Shown: in pieces, positions 9,093 through 16,540 of the stretch
Layout of the letters: each line of letters begins with the position of its first letter
Numbering within the stretch: position 1 is the stretch's first letter
Source: Desulfobacterales bacterium
GTDB taxonomy: Bacteria > Desulfobacterota > Desulfobacteria > Desulfobacterales > CAFBRK01
Assembly: GCA_021737185.1 (NCBI GenBank)
Contig: JAIPEL010000014.1
Span: forward strand, 1-57,152
Length of the DNA: 57,152 nucleotides
Direction of reading: 5' to 3'
Translations under genes and position numbers: made by a program
The notes under the pieces: model-generated
Databases searched by the model: none
What the model was told of the DNA's origin: nothing
The model's input: the letters and a program-made list of their open reading frames with translations, nothing else

Positions 9093-9138
9093 TGAATGAA
9101 TGTTCATTCATTTATCAGCTCATCGATTTCTCTGTCAA
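9093..9138 (-). promoter_or_regulatory. Promoter of fadR (tetR) with FadR-type operator
   Basis: Minus-strand -35 TTGACA (9138-9133), 16-base spacer, -10 GATAAA (9116-9111). The operator (plus strand TGAATGA-ATGT-TCATTCA, 9093-9110) sits right at the start point; on the coding strand it is identical, all 18 bases, to the site at 4501-4518. The arrangement predicts negative autoregulation. Confidence 0.8.
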
Positions 9139-9467
9139 GAAAAATACACCGGACGGTTAAAAAACCTCCAAACATAGATTTTCTCTCATCTTCCCGACAA
9201 AAAACCGCGGTTCGGTAGATTTGGATTCGGGGTGAACAACGCTTCAGTGACGGGCTCCGCCCTGCTGAAAGACTGGGACGCCAGGAGGCTCGATGCCCGG
9301 AAGTTGAAAGGAAAAAGGCGTCTGAATACGGATATTTTCCGCTTTTTGGATCCAAGCATTCCGCCTTTCGGCTTCCCGGCGGGGGGGCACCATGCCTCCC
9401 CCCCTTTTGACAACTTCCCTGCCCTGTGACAATTTTGGTTATAATGAGTAGTAGGGGAATATGAGCC

Positions 9468-10391
9468 ATGGCGCCGGTCGAAATCGCAAAGGATCTGTTT
9501 TTTATTCAGCGGGGCTATCTGAATGCCAACCATTTCGTCTGGCGGGGGGAGCGTCCGGTCCTGATCGATACCGGTTACTTGGACGGCTATGGAGAGACGC
9601 TGCGCTATCTGCAGATGCTCGACGTCGATCCGGCCGGTGTCGGGCGGATCGTCAACACCCACACCCACTGCGACCACATCGGTGGGAACCGGAGGATCCA
9701 GGAGGCTTCTGGCTGCGAAATCGCCCTGCACCGGATCGGGAAGCACTTTATCGACCAACGCGACGACTGGTCCACCTGGTGGCGGTTCTACGGCCAGAAG
9801 GCCGAATTTTTCACCTGCACCCGGGCCCTGGAAGACGGGGATCTCATCGACATCGGCCCCCACCGATTCCAGGTGCTTTACACCCCGGGCCATGCCGCAG
9901 ACGGCATCGTTCTGTACTGTCCCAAATCCCGGATCCTGATCTCCTCGGACACCTTATGGCAGCAGGACATGGCGGTGATGACCCTGGCCGTGGAAGGAAG
10001 CCGCGCTCTTTTCGACATGGCCGACTCCATCGAAAAGATAGCGGGTTTGGATGTGGAAACCGTCTATCCCGGACACGGCCCCCCGTTTTCCGACTTTGCA
10101 GGCGCCGTTTCGCGGTGTCGGGGGCGGATCCGCGGGTTTTTGACCGATCCGGAGGCGGTCGGGGCCGACGTGATGAAAAAAATCATGATATATACGCTGC
10201 TAATGCACCGGCAGGTGCCCGCCGAGCGGTTTTTCGACCTGATCAGGAGCGCGCCATGGTTCGACCTGACCGCCGAACGCTATTTCGCGGATGACCGATA
10301 CGGGGTGTTTCAACGGTTCTTCACCGAGCTGAAAAAACGGGGCCTGATCTTGGAAAAGGACGGGGTGTTGACCACACCTGTCCAACCCTAA
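9468..10391 (+). CDS. MBL-fold metallo-hydrolase
   Basis: 307 aa. Metallo-beta-lactamase metal motif THTHCDHIGG at about residue 62, then YTPGHAADG (third histidine) and ISSDTLW (bridging aspartate), and PGHGPPFSD with the last His. The fold is hydrolase-like (glyoxalase II relatives); the C-terminal ~100 residues are a helical extension of the type found in the acyl-CoA or glyoxalase-like MBL subgroups. The start is ATG 9468 with AGGGGA upstream; a TATAAT lies at 9440-9445 but no good -35 at normal distance. It is divergent from fadR but lacks a FadR box facing it. Substrate unknown. Bases 9108-9467 hold no gene; a GC hairpin followed by TTTT is at 9381-9408. Confidence 0.8.
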   Translation: MAPVEIAKDLFFIQRGYLNANHFVWRGERPVLIDTGYLDGYGETLRYLQMLDVDPAGVGRIVNTHTHCDHIGGNRRIQEASGCEIALHRIGKHFIDQRDDWSTWWRFYGQKAEFFTCTRALEDGDLIDIGPHRFQVLYTPGHAADGIVLYCPKSRILISSDTLWQQDMAVMTLAVEGSRALFDMADSIEKIAGLDVETVYPGHGPPFSDFAGAVSRCRGRIRGFLTDPEAVGADVMKKIMIYTLLMHRQVPAERFFDLIRSAPWFDLTAERYFADDRYGVFQRFFTELKKRGLILEKDGVLTTPVQP

Positions 10392-10508
10392 GTGTTCGGA
10401 TGTATAATTTCGGTGGCATTCTTCAGACCAACAAAAAGACGTCACCGGCACTGTCGGAAGTGCCTCCGGGGGGTTACTCTTGATGGTTTCGTAGAAAGTC
10501 AGCTTATA

Positions 10509-10633
10509 GACGGCTTCGTAAAAAGTTCGAGATCAAGGCGCCCGAATCCTTAAGGAATGAGGCGTACGGGAAGTACGCCGCAATGACGAGGGATGAAGGG
10601 GAACGCAGATATCGGACTTTTTACGGAGTCGTC
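10509..10633. repeat. 125-bp MITE-like element with 26-bp terminal inverted repeats
   Basis: The left end (10509-10534, GACGGCTTCGTAAAAAGTTC...) and right end (10608-10633, ...GGACTTTTTACGGAGTCGTC) are inverse complements with about four mismatches. Inside is a GGCGTAC...GTACGCC hairpin (10561-10579). A second partial left end is seen at 10481-10499. No coding capacity. The right end overlaps the stop codon of the next gene. Confidence 0.75.
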
Positions 10634-10823
10634 ACTCTTTGGCCGGCGGATTGTCGGCGGGGGGTTCTTCGGCGGGGGGCTTTCCCTTTACGGTTTCTTC
10701 GATGGTCTGATAGATTTCCCGGAAAAAGTCCGGGAACGCGTTGGGCGACAACCGGCCCATCTCGATGAATTTTACGGCAATCTCCTTGGCGGCCCGCAGG
10801 ATCTGTTCGTCGACAGAGGCCAT
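10632..10823 (-). CDS. Small conserved-looking protein, 63 aa, unknown function
   Basis: MASVDEQILRAAKEIAVKFI... with a short helical body (IEMGRLSPNAFPDFFREIYQTIEETV) and a Pro/Glu-rich tail (PPAEEPPADNPPAKE). A strong ribosome site (GGAAGG) precedes the ATG, and a TTGACA/TATAAT promoter lies upstream. I recall similar small proteins in Desulfobacterota but cannot name a function. Its last bases and stop codon lie in the end of the MITE-like repeat, suggesting the insertion replaced the original C-terminus. Confidence 0.6.
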   Translation of the reverse strand: MASVDEQILRAAKEIAVKFIEMGRLSPNAFPDFFREIYQTIEETVKGKPPAEEPPADNPPAKE

Positions 10824-10882
10824 GGTCTTTTCCTTCCCTAATTTAAAGCGCTTGTCAAAATAACATTCCGGCAGCAGCAGTT

Positions 10883-10908
10883 ATTATAACTCATATTCGC
10901 TGTGTCAA
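10883..10908 (-). promoter_or_regulatory. Candidate promoter of the 63-aa protein gene
   Basis: Minus strand: TTGACA (10908-10903) and TATAAT (10888-10883), both perfect hexamers, but the spacer is only 14 bases. The start codon is 60 bases downstream. Between here and the queF promoter (10909-11057) I see no gene. Confidence 0.45.
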
Positions 10909-11057
10909 TCGCGTGCCACCCAGCTCGGGCCAAGCGCTTCAAAAGGTTCGTATTATAGCGCAAACGAAGGCGCTGAATCGAGCCGCTGGAGGTTTTCACT
11001 ATTGTGGCTGCCAGGATCCAGCTACCAGCATCGAAAGGCGGTGTCAACAGGCGCTGA

Positions 11058-11086
11058 TTGACACAATGCGGGTTATTCTCTATACC
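11058..11086 (+). promoter_or_regulatory. Candidate sigma-70 promoter of queF operon
   Basis: TTGACA (11058-11063), 17-base spacer, TATACC (11081-11086). It leads into queF 80 bases downstream. I looked for a preQ1 riboswitch in 11087-11165 and saw none of its sequence elements. Confidence 0.6.
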
Positions 11087-11165
11087 TCGGCCCGAACCGA
11101 TTGAATTCCGCAGCCGCACTTGCCGTCTGCAAACGCAGCCGCCGGAGCGGACAGGAGGAACCACT

Positions 11166-11573
11166 ATGGAAACGCCTTCGGCCCAGGCACCGCCTTACCG
11201 AATCGAACCACCCGACACCGTGCGCACCGAACCGCTCGAACCGCTCGAATACCAGTACCGGCAAAAGCGGGACATCGAAATCGTGATCGAACAACCCGAG
11301 CACACCTCGGTCTGCCCCATGACCGGTCTGCCGGATTTCGGCACGATCCGGATCCGGTATGTCCCGGACCAGAAGATTATCGAACTCAAGTCCCTGAAAT
11401 TTTACCTTCTCCAATACCGCAACGTGGGCATCTTTTATGAACACATGGTCAACCGCATTTTGGATGACCTGGTATCGGTGCTTTCACCCAAACGGCTGGA
11501 AGTCACCGGCATTTTCACCGCGCGGGGGGGCATTACCACCGAGGTGACCGCAGTCCATGAGGGGGTGCGATGA
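11166..11573 (+). CDS. queF: NADPH-dependent preQ0 reductase (7-cyano-7-deazaguanine reductase)
   Basis: 135 aa, the short unimodular QueF type. Catalytic cysteine in SVCPMTGLPDFG (about residue 46) and the QueF signature with NADPH-binding residues ELKSLKFYLLQYRNVGIFYE. It reduces the nitrile of preQ0 to the amine of preQ1 in queuosine tRNA modification. The start is the ATG with AGGAGG 8 bases upstream; an upstream in-frame extension exists but lacks support. The stop overlaps the next gene's start (ATGA), so a lipoprotein gene is translationally coupled. Confidence 0.93.
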   Translation: METPSAQAPPYRIEPPDTVRTEPLEPLEYQYRQKRDIEIVIEQPEHTSVCPMTGLPDFGTIRIRYVPDQKIIELKSLKFYLLQYRNVGIFYEHMVNRILDDLVSVLSPKRLEVTGIFTARGGITTEVTAVHEGVR

Positions 11574-12526
11574 GCCAAGACCGCTTCTGCAGCCGGCGCT
11601 GGCCGCCTCTGGCTGCAATCGTTCTGTTCACAGCCGCCTTTTTGCTGTCCGGCTGCAGCCTTTATTCGGATTTGAAGATCGCCACCCGCGACAGGGATTT
11701 CGGATGGGGTTCGCCCGACCCCGATCTGAAGCGCAAAATCGTCTTTGCCCCGGTGAAGAATCGGGTCCCGGCTTTTTCCGGCGGGTTCGGGGACGTCTTC
11801 GAAAGAAACCTGGTCGCGGCCGTCCTGGATGAAAATCCCGATTTCCGGCCGGTCCTCCCCCCGGATCCGGAATTTCCCGAAACACTGAGGAACATCCCCG
11901 AAATCCGTCCGGGGCTTATCGACAACCAGGCCGTGGCTGACGCCGGCCGCAGGATCGGCGCAAACGCCGTAGTCGTCCCCACCATATACGATATCAGCAC
12001 GAAGCAGGAACTGCGGGGTATTTTGCTGTTCAAGGCGGCCAAAAACTTCATTCAGTTCACCGTCGGCGTTTCCGCGTTCGACATGGAAACCTGTGCCAAG
12101 ATTTTCGACCGAACCTACCAGAACGAAATTGAAATCGACGAATTCGAGCTGGAAATTGTCCGCAAGGACCGCCGGGTTCAGACACCGGAACTGGAAAAAG
12201 CCCTCCAGGAGGCCGCCGAAGAACTGGCAGAGCAGTTCTGCAAGCAAACCGAGAAGCAGCCCTGGAAAAGCTTCGTGTTGACCGTGGGAGACACCGTCGA
12301 GATTGCCGCCGGCAGCGCCGCGGGGCTGAAGAAGGACGATCGGCTCGATGTCTGCGCCCCCGGCCAAAAGATGGAAGGCATCGACGGCCAGGTTTTTTTC
12401 CTTCCGGGGAAAAGAATCGCCAAGGTAAGGGTCATCTCGGTGGCGCCGGAAACCGCAGCAGCCGAGGTGGTCTCCCAGACCGAAGACATCGCGCCGGGAT
12501 ACACGGTGCGCGCGGCAGCCGAGTGA
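11570..12526 (+). CDS. Outer-membrane-type lipoprotein of unknown function
   Basis: 318 aa. A lipoprotein signal peptide is clear: charged N-terminus, hydrophobic stretch AAIVLFTAAFLL and lipobox LSGC. The middle region (FAPVKNRVPAFSGGFGDVFERNLVAAV, then DAGRRIGANAVVVPTIYDI) resembles the CsgG/GNA1162-type scaffold in which a lipoprotein sums regulators of envelope functions, and the C-terminus (GDTVEIAAGSAAGLKKDDRLDV) resembles FlgT-like C-terminal domains. These are fold-level impressions. It overlaps queF by 4 bases. It may be an envelope assembly factor; no partner gene is adjacent. Confidence 0.7.
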   Translation: MSQDRFCSRRWPPLAAIVLFTAAFLLSGCSLYSDLKIATRDRDFGWGSPDPDLKRKIVFAPVKNRVPAFSGGFGDVFERNLVAAVLDENPDFRPVLPPDPEFPETLRNIPEIRPGLIDNQAVADAGRRIGANAVVVPTIYDISTKQELRGILLFKAAKNFIQFTVGVSAFDMETCAKIFDRTYQNEIEIDEFELEIVRKDRRVQTPELEKALQEAAEELAEQFCKQTEKQPWKSFVLTVGDTVEIAAGSAAGLKKDDRLDVCAPGQKMEGIDGQVFFLPGKRIAKVRVISVAPETAAAEVVSQTEDIAPGYTVRAAAE

Positions 12527-12629
12527 TGGTTGATTGGCGGATTGGTTGAAGGGTCAAGTGGTCCGTGGGTCGATGAAAGCGTGTTCTTCACAAAACGAAT
12601 TGACCAATCAACCAATCGACGAATCAACT
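12527..12629. repeat. Inverted array of TTGATTGG octamers, copy A
   Basis: Starting right after the stop codon, the left arm (12527-12550) holds TGGTTGATTGG-type octamers, and the right arm (12598-12629) the complement (GACCAATCA ACCAATCG ACGAATCA). The two arms can fold over ~50 bases. Same family at 17591, 40626 and 43380. Confidence 0.8.
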
Positions 12630-12634
12630 AAAAT

Positions 12635-12681
12635 GGCGGGGCCGGAGGCGGACAGGATGTCCGACCTTGCCCGGCCCCGCC
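12635..12681. terminator. Nested GC hairpin between convergent genes
   Basis: GGCGGGGCCGG (12635-12645) pairs with CCGGCCCCGCC (12671-12681); inside is GGACA-GGA-TGTCC (12650-12662). A further perfect palindrome CCCGCCCCGGGGCGGG follows at 12702-12717. There is no T-run, so bidirectional termination is possible but unproven. No gene in 12527-12793. Confidence 0.4.
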
Positions 12682-12793
12682 GGAATCCGGATCCGGCTGG
12701 GCCCGCCCCGGGGCGGGTGTTCAGTCCAAGGAGGCATGATAACAGTTTGGAACTGACCCGGGGCGCCTCGCCGCAGCCGGCTCCGGAAGCCGA

Positions 12794-13783
12794 TCAGCAG
12801 ACCCGGTAGACCGTCATCGGGCTGTTGAACCCTCTGACGGCCACTTTCGGCAACGGATCTGCAAAAATCTCCCTTCGAACCACGTCATAGACCGGCCGGC
12901 TGACCAGAATCTCTCCGGGGACCGCCATGGCCGTCAATCTCGCTGCCACATTCACCGCTCTTCCGATGCAGGTGTATTCCTTTTTTCGAAGCGATCCGAG
13001 CACCCCGGCAAACACCGTGCCCAACGCAACGCCGATACCGATCCGAAGCCGGAGGCCGCCTTCTCGGGCCAACTCCCGGTCGATCTCTCCGGCCTTTTCC
13101 TGCATCGCCACAGCCGCCCGTACCGCCCGTACCGCGTCGTCGCTCAGGGCAACGGGCGATCCGAAAATTACCATGATGCTGTCGCCGATGTGTTTGTCCA
13201 CGATGCCGCCGAACCGGTAGACGATCTCTCCCATGGGCGCGAAGTAGCGGTGGTTCAAAAAATCGGCCAACTCCTGGGGAGACACCGTCTCGGACATGGC
13301 CGTAAAGCCGCGGATGTCGGAAAACAGAATCGTCACCTCGTCGTACCGCGGCTTGAGGGCCGAGGCGGACCGTTCGATCTCCCGGTAGACCGGCTCGGCC
13401 ACGAATTGCCGCAGCCGTTTGCGAATGTTGATATCCCGGATCTGGGTGCGGAGTTCGATGTTGTCGAAGGGCTTTGTGAGAAACCCGTCGATCCCCTCGT
13501 TGGTGGCGGCAATCGCGGCGTCCATGGTAGCGTATCCGGTCAGGATGATGCGGGTGATTTCCGGATTCATCGCCCTGATCCGGGTGAGGGTCTCCAATCC
13601 GTCCATAAACGGCATCTTGTAGTCGGAGATCACCGTCCCGAACCGGGCAGGGTCTTCCTCCACGACAGAGACGCCCTGGCGGCCGTTTTCCGCGGTGAGC
13701 ACCGGATAAGGCTCCCGCTTCAGTGCCCGGGCAACCGAACGCCGCACCCCTTCTTCGTCGTCGATAAAGAGTAGTCCATCCAT
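12794..13783 (-). CDS. Response regulator with class III nucleotide cyclase output
   Basis: 329 aa. Residues 1-~120 are a receiver domain (LLFIDDEEGVRRSV acidic pocket; ISDYKMPFMDG phosphoryl aspartate; ILTGYAT; LTKPFD lysine). Residues ~150-330 are a class III cyclase catalytic domain with both metal aspartates (ILFSDIRGFTAMSE; HIGDSIMVIFG) and the NVAARL asparagine/arginine pair. So a phosphorylation signal is probably turned into cAMP (or cGMP). The start was set at the ATG before DGLLFIDDEE; the frame extends 32 codons upstream. No histidine kinase is adjacent, so it is an orphan regulator. Confidence 0.88.
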   Translation of the reverse strand: MDGLLFIDDEEGVRRSVARALKREPYPVLTAENGRQGVSVVEEDPARFGTVISDYKMPFMDGLETLTRIRAMNPEITRIILTGYATMDAAIAATNEGIDGFLTKPFDNIELRTQIRDINIRKRLRQFVAEPVYREIERSASALKPRYDEVTILFSDIRGFTAMSETVSPQELADFLNHRYFAPMGEIVYRFGGIVDKHIGDSIMVIFGSPVALSDDAVRAVRAAVAMQEKAGEIDRELAREGGLRLRIGIGVALGTVFAGVLGSLRKKEYTCIGRAVNVAARLTAMAVPGEILVSRPVYDVVRREIFADPLPKVAVRGFNSPMTVYRVC

Positions 13784-14118
13784 CCTTGCATCCCGGCTTC
13801 CACCCTGGGAAATGTCCGGAAAAGAGCTCGGGCGGAGCATTTCCAGCGGGGCATGTATGGGTCTTGTATCAAAATGCATGCCACCGCTGCAGGAGGCACA
13901 CAGACCCGGGGACGTGGGAAGACTATCTCTTTGAAATCAGCTAAAAACGGAGCCGGCAGGCAGATGAGGAAGGGGCCGAAGCACAAAAGACCTGCGCAAA
14001 CAAGACCGGCGGGCCCGGTCTAAAAATGCACGAAACCCGGGGCAGCACTGCCCTGAAGTTTGGGCATCGGCAAGGAAATAACGGATACTTGGTCCATAAC
14101 GGCATAAGACGACGTTTG

Positions 14119-14212
14119 CTTCACCGCCGAGTCGCTGAGGGCCGCAGAAAATGCGCAGAGAAAATTTAAAGGACGATTTTCTCTGCGCCCTCTGTGTCTC
14201 AGTGGTGGGTTT
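14119..14212. repeat. Inverted repeat of the TTCACCGC/CGCAGAGA family, copy 1
   Basis: The left arm 14120-14165 (TTCACCGCCGAG..., GCGCAGAGAAAAT) and right arm 14176-14211 (ATTTTCTCTGCGC..., CTCTGTGTCTCAGTGGTG) are roughly inverse complements. A relative lies at 45575-45710. The rest of 13784-14265 holds no gene that I can support. Confidence 0.65.
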
Positions 14213-14265
14213 TCTTTGATCTGAGAACCATTTCCGAAATTGTGCCATCGGGCACGTTACCCGGT

Positions 14266-15219
14266 CTAGCTCACCAGGCAGACCACAAACGCCCGGCCGG
14301 CCAGCAGCAGCTTGTTGGCCTTGCTGCCCAGACCGAACTCCCGGATGTCCTTGAAGCCTTTGCGGCCGACCACCAAGATGCCGTGGTCCCCTTCTTCCAG
14401 TTCCCTGATGATATCCCTGGCAATGCCGCTTTTCTGGGGCTGGAACTTGAACAAGACATTTTGCTCCGGGATGCCGGCCTCGATAAGCTTCTTTTTGGCG
14501 TCCTCGGCCGCCGCTTTGACGCTGTCCATATATTCCTGCTGCCACCGGGCGATGGGCGGCTGGGCTTCCTGTGCGCCGGGGGTTGCGGTACCTTCGAAAT
14601 TCCAATACTGGGGGGGCACCGGCGGAATCACGTGAAACAAGGTAAATCGACTGCTTTTCAAGTGCCCGAAATAGCGGATCGTATAGTCCACCACCCGCCG
14701 GCTGATGGGGGCCCCGATCAGGCCCAGCAGCACATTGTGGGAACAGATTCGGGGATCGACAACCCACAGCGCCAGTTTGTCCGCCAGTTGGGACAGTTTG
14801 TAGGTCACCGAACCGATGATCTGCCGCGATACCGTTTTTTGCCCCCATCGGCCCACGGCGACGGTGTCCGCCTCGTTTGCCTCGGCCCATTTCAGCATGA
14901 CTTCGGCAGGGTCGCTGTATCTTTTGTCGACAACGATGGAAAGACGCTGCGGATCGAATCCGGATTCCAGCAGGAGTTCCCTGGCTTTCTCCGGAATCTT
15001 TTCGGCCTCCGAATCCCATTTCGCCTGAATCTTTTCAATTTCCTGGGTCTGCTGAATGCCGACCCTGGACCATAAAGAGGCATCTGCAGCGGGCGTGCCA
15101 TGAAACAGCGTCAATCGGATGTCTTTGCTGCCCTTGACCAACCGCCCCGTTTCCAACGCGGCGTGCCTGGCAAATTCGGAGTCATCCAAGCCGAATAGAA
15201 CCGCTTTTTCTTTTCCCAT
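14266..15219 (-). CDS. Tandem-domain universal stress protein
   Basis: 317 aa with two UspA-like domains (about 1-155 and 160-317). Each starts with a beta strand and ends in a glycine-rich motif; the second has the ATP-type motif GILVVGRKGFKDIREFGLGSKANKLLL, the first VAVGRWGQKTVSRQIIGSVTYKL. UspA proteins respond to energy and redox stress. It is 27 bases after a small exported-protein gene, and both likely come from the minus-strand sigma-54 promoter at 15650-15665. Confidence 0.88.
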   Translation of the reverse strand: MGKEKAVLFGLDDSEFARHAALETGRLVKGSKDIRLTLFHGTPAADASLWSRVGIQQTQEIEKIQAKWDSEAEKIPEKARELLLESGFDPQRLSIVVDKRYSDPAEVMLKWAEANEADTVAVGRWGQKTVSRQIIGSVTYKLSQLADKLALWVVDPRICSHNVLLGLIGAPISRRVVDYTIRYFGHLKSSRFTLFHVIPPVPPQYWNFEGTATPGAQEAQPPIARWQQEYMDSVKAAAEDAKKKLIEAGIPEQNVLFKFQPQKSGIARDIIRELEEGDHGILVVGRKGFKDIREFGLGSKANKLLLAGRAFVVCLVS

Positions 15220-15246
15220 GCCCTTGTCCTCCCGATAGGCTGCGAT

Positions 15247-15576
15247 CTACCTGGACTCGATTTTTTCGATAATGTGGCCGAAGGAAGTCGCCCGCCACAC
15301 CACCGAAACCTTGTCTCCCACCTTGAAATCGCTCAGCCCGGCAGCGCGGCCGTTGCTGATCAGCCTGGCATTTCGGCTCAACGGTCCGCCCACGGTAAAG
15401 CTCTGGTCTCCCTGCGGTGCTTCGATCACCACCGTTTGAAAAGACATGTCGATGGCGGCGATTACACCGGTCATGAGGTAGGATTTTTCTTCGGCCGCCC
15501 CCTGATCGAATGCGGCCCCCATTGCCAGCAGGACTGCCGCAGCCAGCGCAACGAAAAAAACAGGCGATCTGTTCAT
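15247..15576 (-). CDS. Small exported protein, unknown function
   Basis: 109 aa from the second ATG (AGGAGG 6-7 bases upstream; the first ATG is too close to it). Signal peptide MNRSPVFFVALAAAVLLAMGAAFD followed by a ~75-residue beta-rich domain (GVIAAIDMSFQTVVIEAP, VGDKVSVVW) of the kind seen in small OB-like/DUF5666-type periplasmic proteins. It is first in the operon with the tandem UspA gene and is placed directly behind a sigma-54 promoter. Function unknown. Confidence 0.75.
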   Translation of the reverse strand: MNRSPVFFVALAAAVLLAMGAAFDQGAAEEKSYLMTGVIAAIDMSFQTVVIEAPQGDQSFTVGGPLSRNARLISNGRAAGLSDFKVGDKVSVVWRATSFGHIIEKIESR

Positions 15577-15649
15577 TTTCATCCCTCCTTTTGGGCAAAA
15601 TCTTCACGGAACCCGAGGCCTTCAAAAAACCACTTTATTTGTATTTCAA

Positions 15650-15665
15650 AGCAATTCCTGTGCCA
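15650..15665 (-). promoter_or_regulatory. Sigma-54 promoter (minus strand)
   Basis: Minus strand TGGCAC-AGGAA-TTGCT: full consensus with GG and GC exactly 10 bases apart. The start codon of the exported-protein gene is 74 bases downstream. Confidence 0.8.
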
Positions 15666-15761
15666 TAGTCGGCGCCACCGGAATCCATCTCAAATTATGT
15701 AAAATCAGTGGCATGAAGGTCATTCCGGGCGATTTTGAGGCCATGGCCCGATTCGGTGTGT

Positions 15762-15858
15762 CGGTCTTTTTTACAGAATGAAAAAGCCGGGAAGGCCGTC
15801 CGTGTTTTTTTACAGGCGGGTCGACGCATCCCTAATTTCCACTTTGTAAAAGAAACGG
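15762..15858. promoter_or_regulatory. Three copies of a candidate enhancer motif between divergent sigma-54 promoters
   Basis: The motif CSGTnTTTTTTACA occurs at 15762-15777 (CGGTCTTTTTTACAGA), 15800-15816 (CCGTGTTTTTTTACAGG) and inverted at 15842-15858 (CTTTGTAAAAGAAACGG). A further inverted pair, GGGTGGA (15890-15896) and TCCACCC (15940-15946), is nearer the plus-strand promoter. These may be binding sites of a bEBP or IHF; there is no gene in 15583-16038. Confidence 0.4.
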
Positions 15859-15954
15859 ACACTTTTGCTAGGAGAAACCGGGAAGGAGTGGGTGGAGTCT
15901 CAGATTGTTCTACGCTTAATCAGTTACTTAGGGTTAGAATCCACCCCGAGGGCC

Positions 15955-15970
15955 TGGCACAAAGATTGCT
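15955..15970 (+). promoter_or_regulatory. Sigma-54 promoter (plus strand)
   Basis: TGGCAC-AAAGA-TTGCT with GG and GC exactly 10 bases apart. It faces the single-domain UspA gene, whose start is 69 bases downstream. Confidence 0.8.
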
Positions 15971-16038
15971 GTCTATCCGGTAAACGGATCAACGAGGCGG
16001 CCAAGCAAATCCATCGACTGTCGAAAAGGAGCATGCTC

Positions 16039-16488
16039 ATGTATCGGACCATCCTTCTGCCCTTGGACGGATCCCAGCGCGCTGAAATCATTTTACCCCA
16101 TGTCCAGAGTTTGGCGGAAAAATACAGCGCCAAGGTCATCCTGCTCCAGGTGCTCAGCCCGCCGCTTTTCCTGGATCGGGACGAGGTCGTCGACCCGGAC
16201 CGGGTCCGGCGAGAGCGGGAAGAAGCAAAGAAGCAAGCGCTTTCTTACCAGGAAGGGATCGCGAACCGATTCAGCAAAGAAAGTGAGACCGTGAAAACCT
16301 GCATCGAGGCCGGTTCGGTGGTCCGGGCGATCTGCGACGTCGCCGAAAAAGAGAAGGTCGATTTGGTGGCGCTGGCCAGCCACGGTTGGGGCGGCAGCCA
16401 GCGGACCTATTACGGAAGCGTCGCAGCCGGGGTGATCAACAAGGTGGACAAACCGCTGCTGCTCATCCGCGCGTGCAATGGAGAATAA
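16039..16488 (+). CDS. uspA: Universal stress protein, single domain
   Basis: 149 aa, full UspA length. It begins MYRTILLPLDGSQRAE and ends with the ATP-binding-type motif VALASHGWGGSQRTYYGSVAAGVINKVDKPLLLIR. The ATG at 16039 has AAAAGGAG seven bases upstream; the ATG at 16033 is too close. It is transcribed from a sigma-54 promoter divergent from that of the tandem UspA operon, so the two UspA loci are probably co-regulated. Confidence 0.9.
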   Translation: MYRTILLPLDGSQRAEIILPHVQSLAEKYSAKVILLQVLSPPLFLDRDEVVDPDRVRREREEAKKQALSYQEGIANRFSKESETVKTCIEAGSVVRAICDVAEKEKVDLVALASHGWGGSQRTYYGSVAAGVINKVDKPLLLIRACNGE

Positions 16489-16540
16489 ACCGATTGGTCC
16501 GGAAAAGGGATGAACGAGCCCCTGCCGGGTCGCTGAGGTG

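Noticed and set aside
9407..9445. TTGACA at 9407 with TATAAT at 9440 as promoter of the MBL gene
   Set aside because: The spacer is 27 bases, too long for one sigma-70 promoter; the TATAAT alone is not enough.
11087..11165. preQ1 riboswitch before queF
   Set aside because: None of the conserved loop or tail sequences are present.
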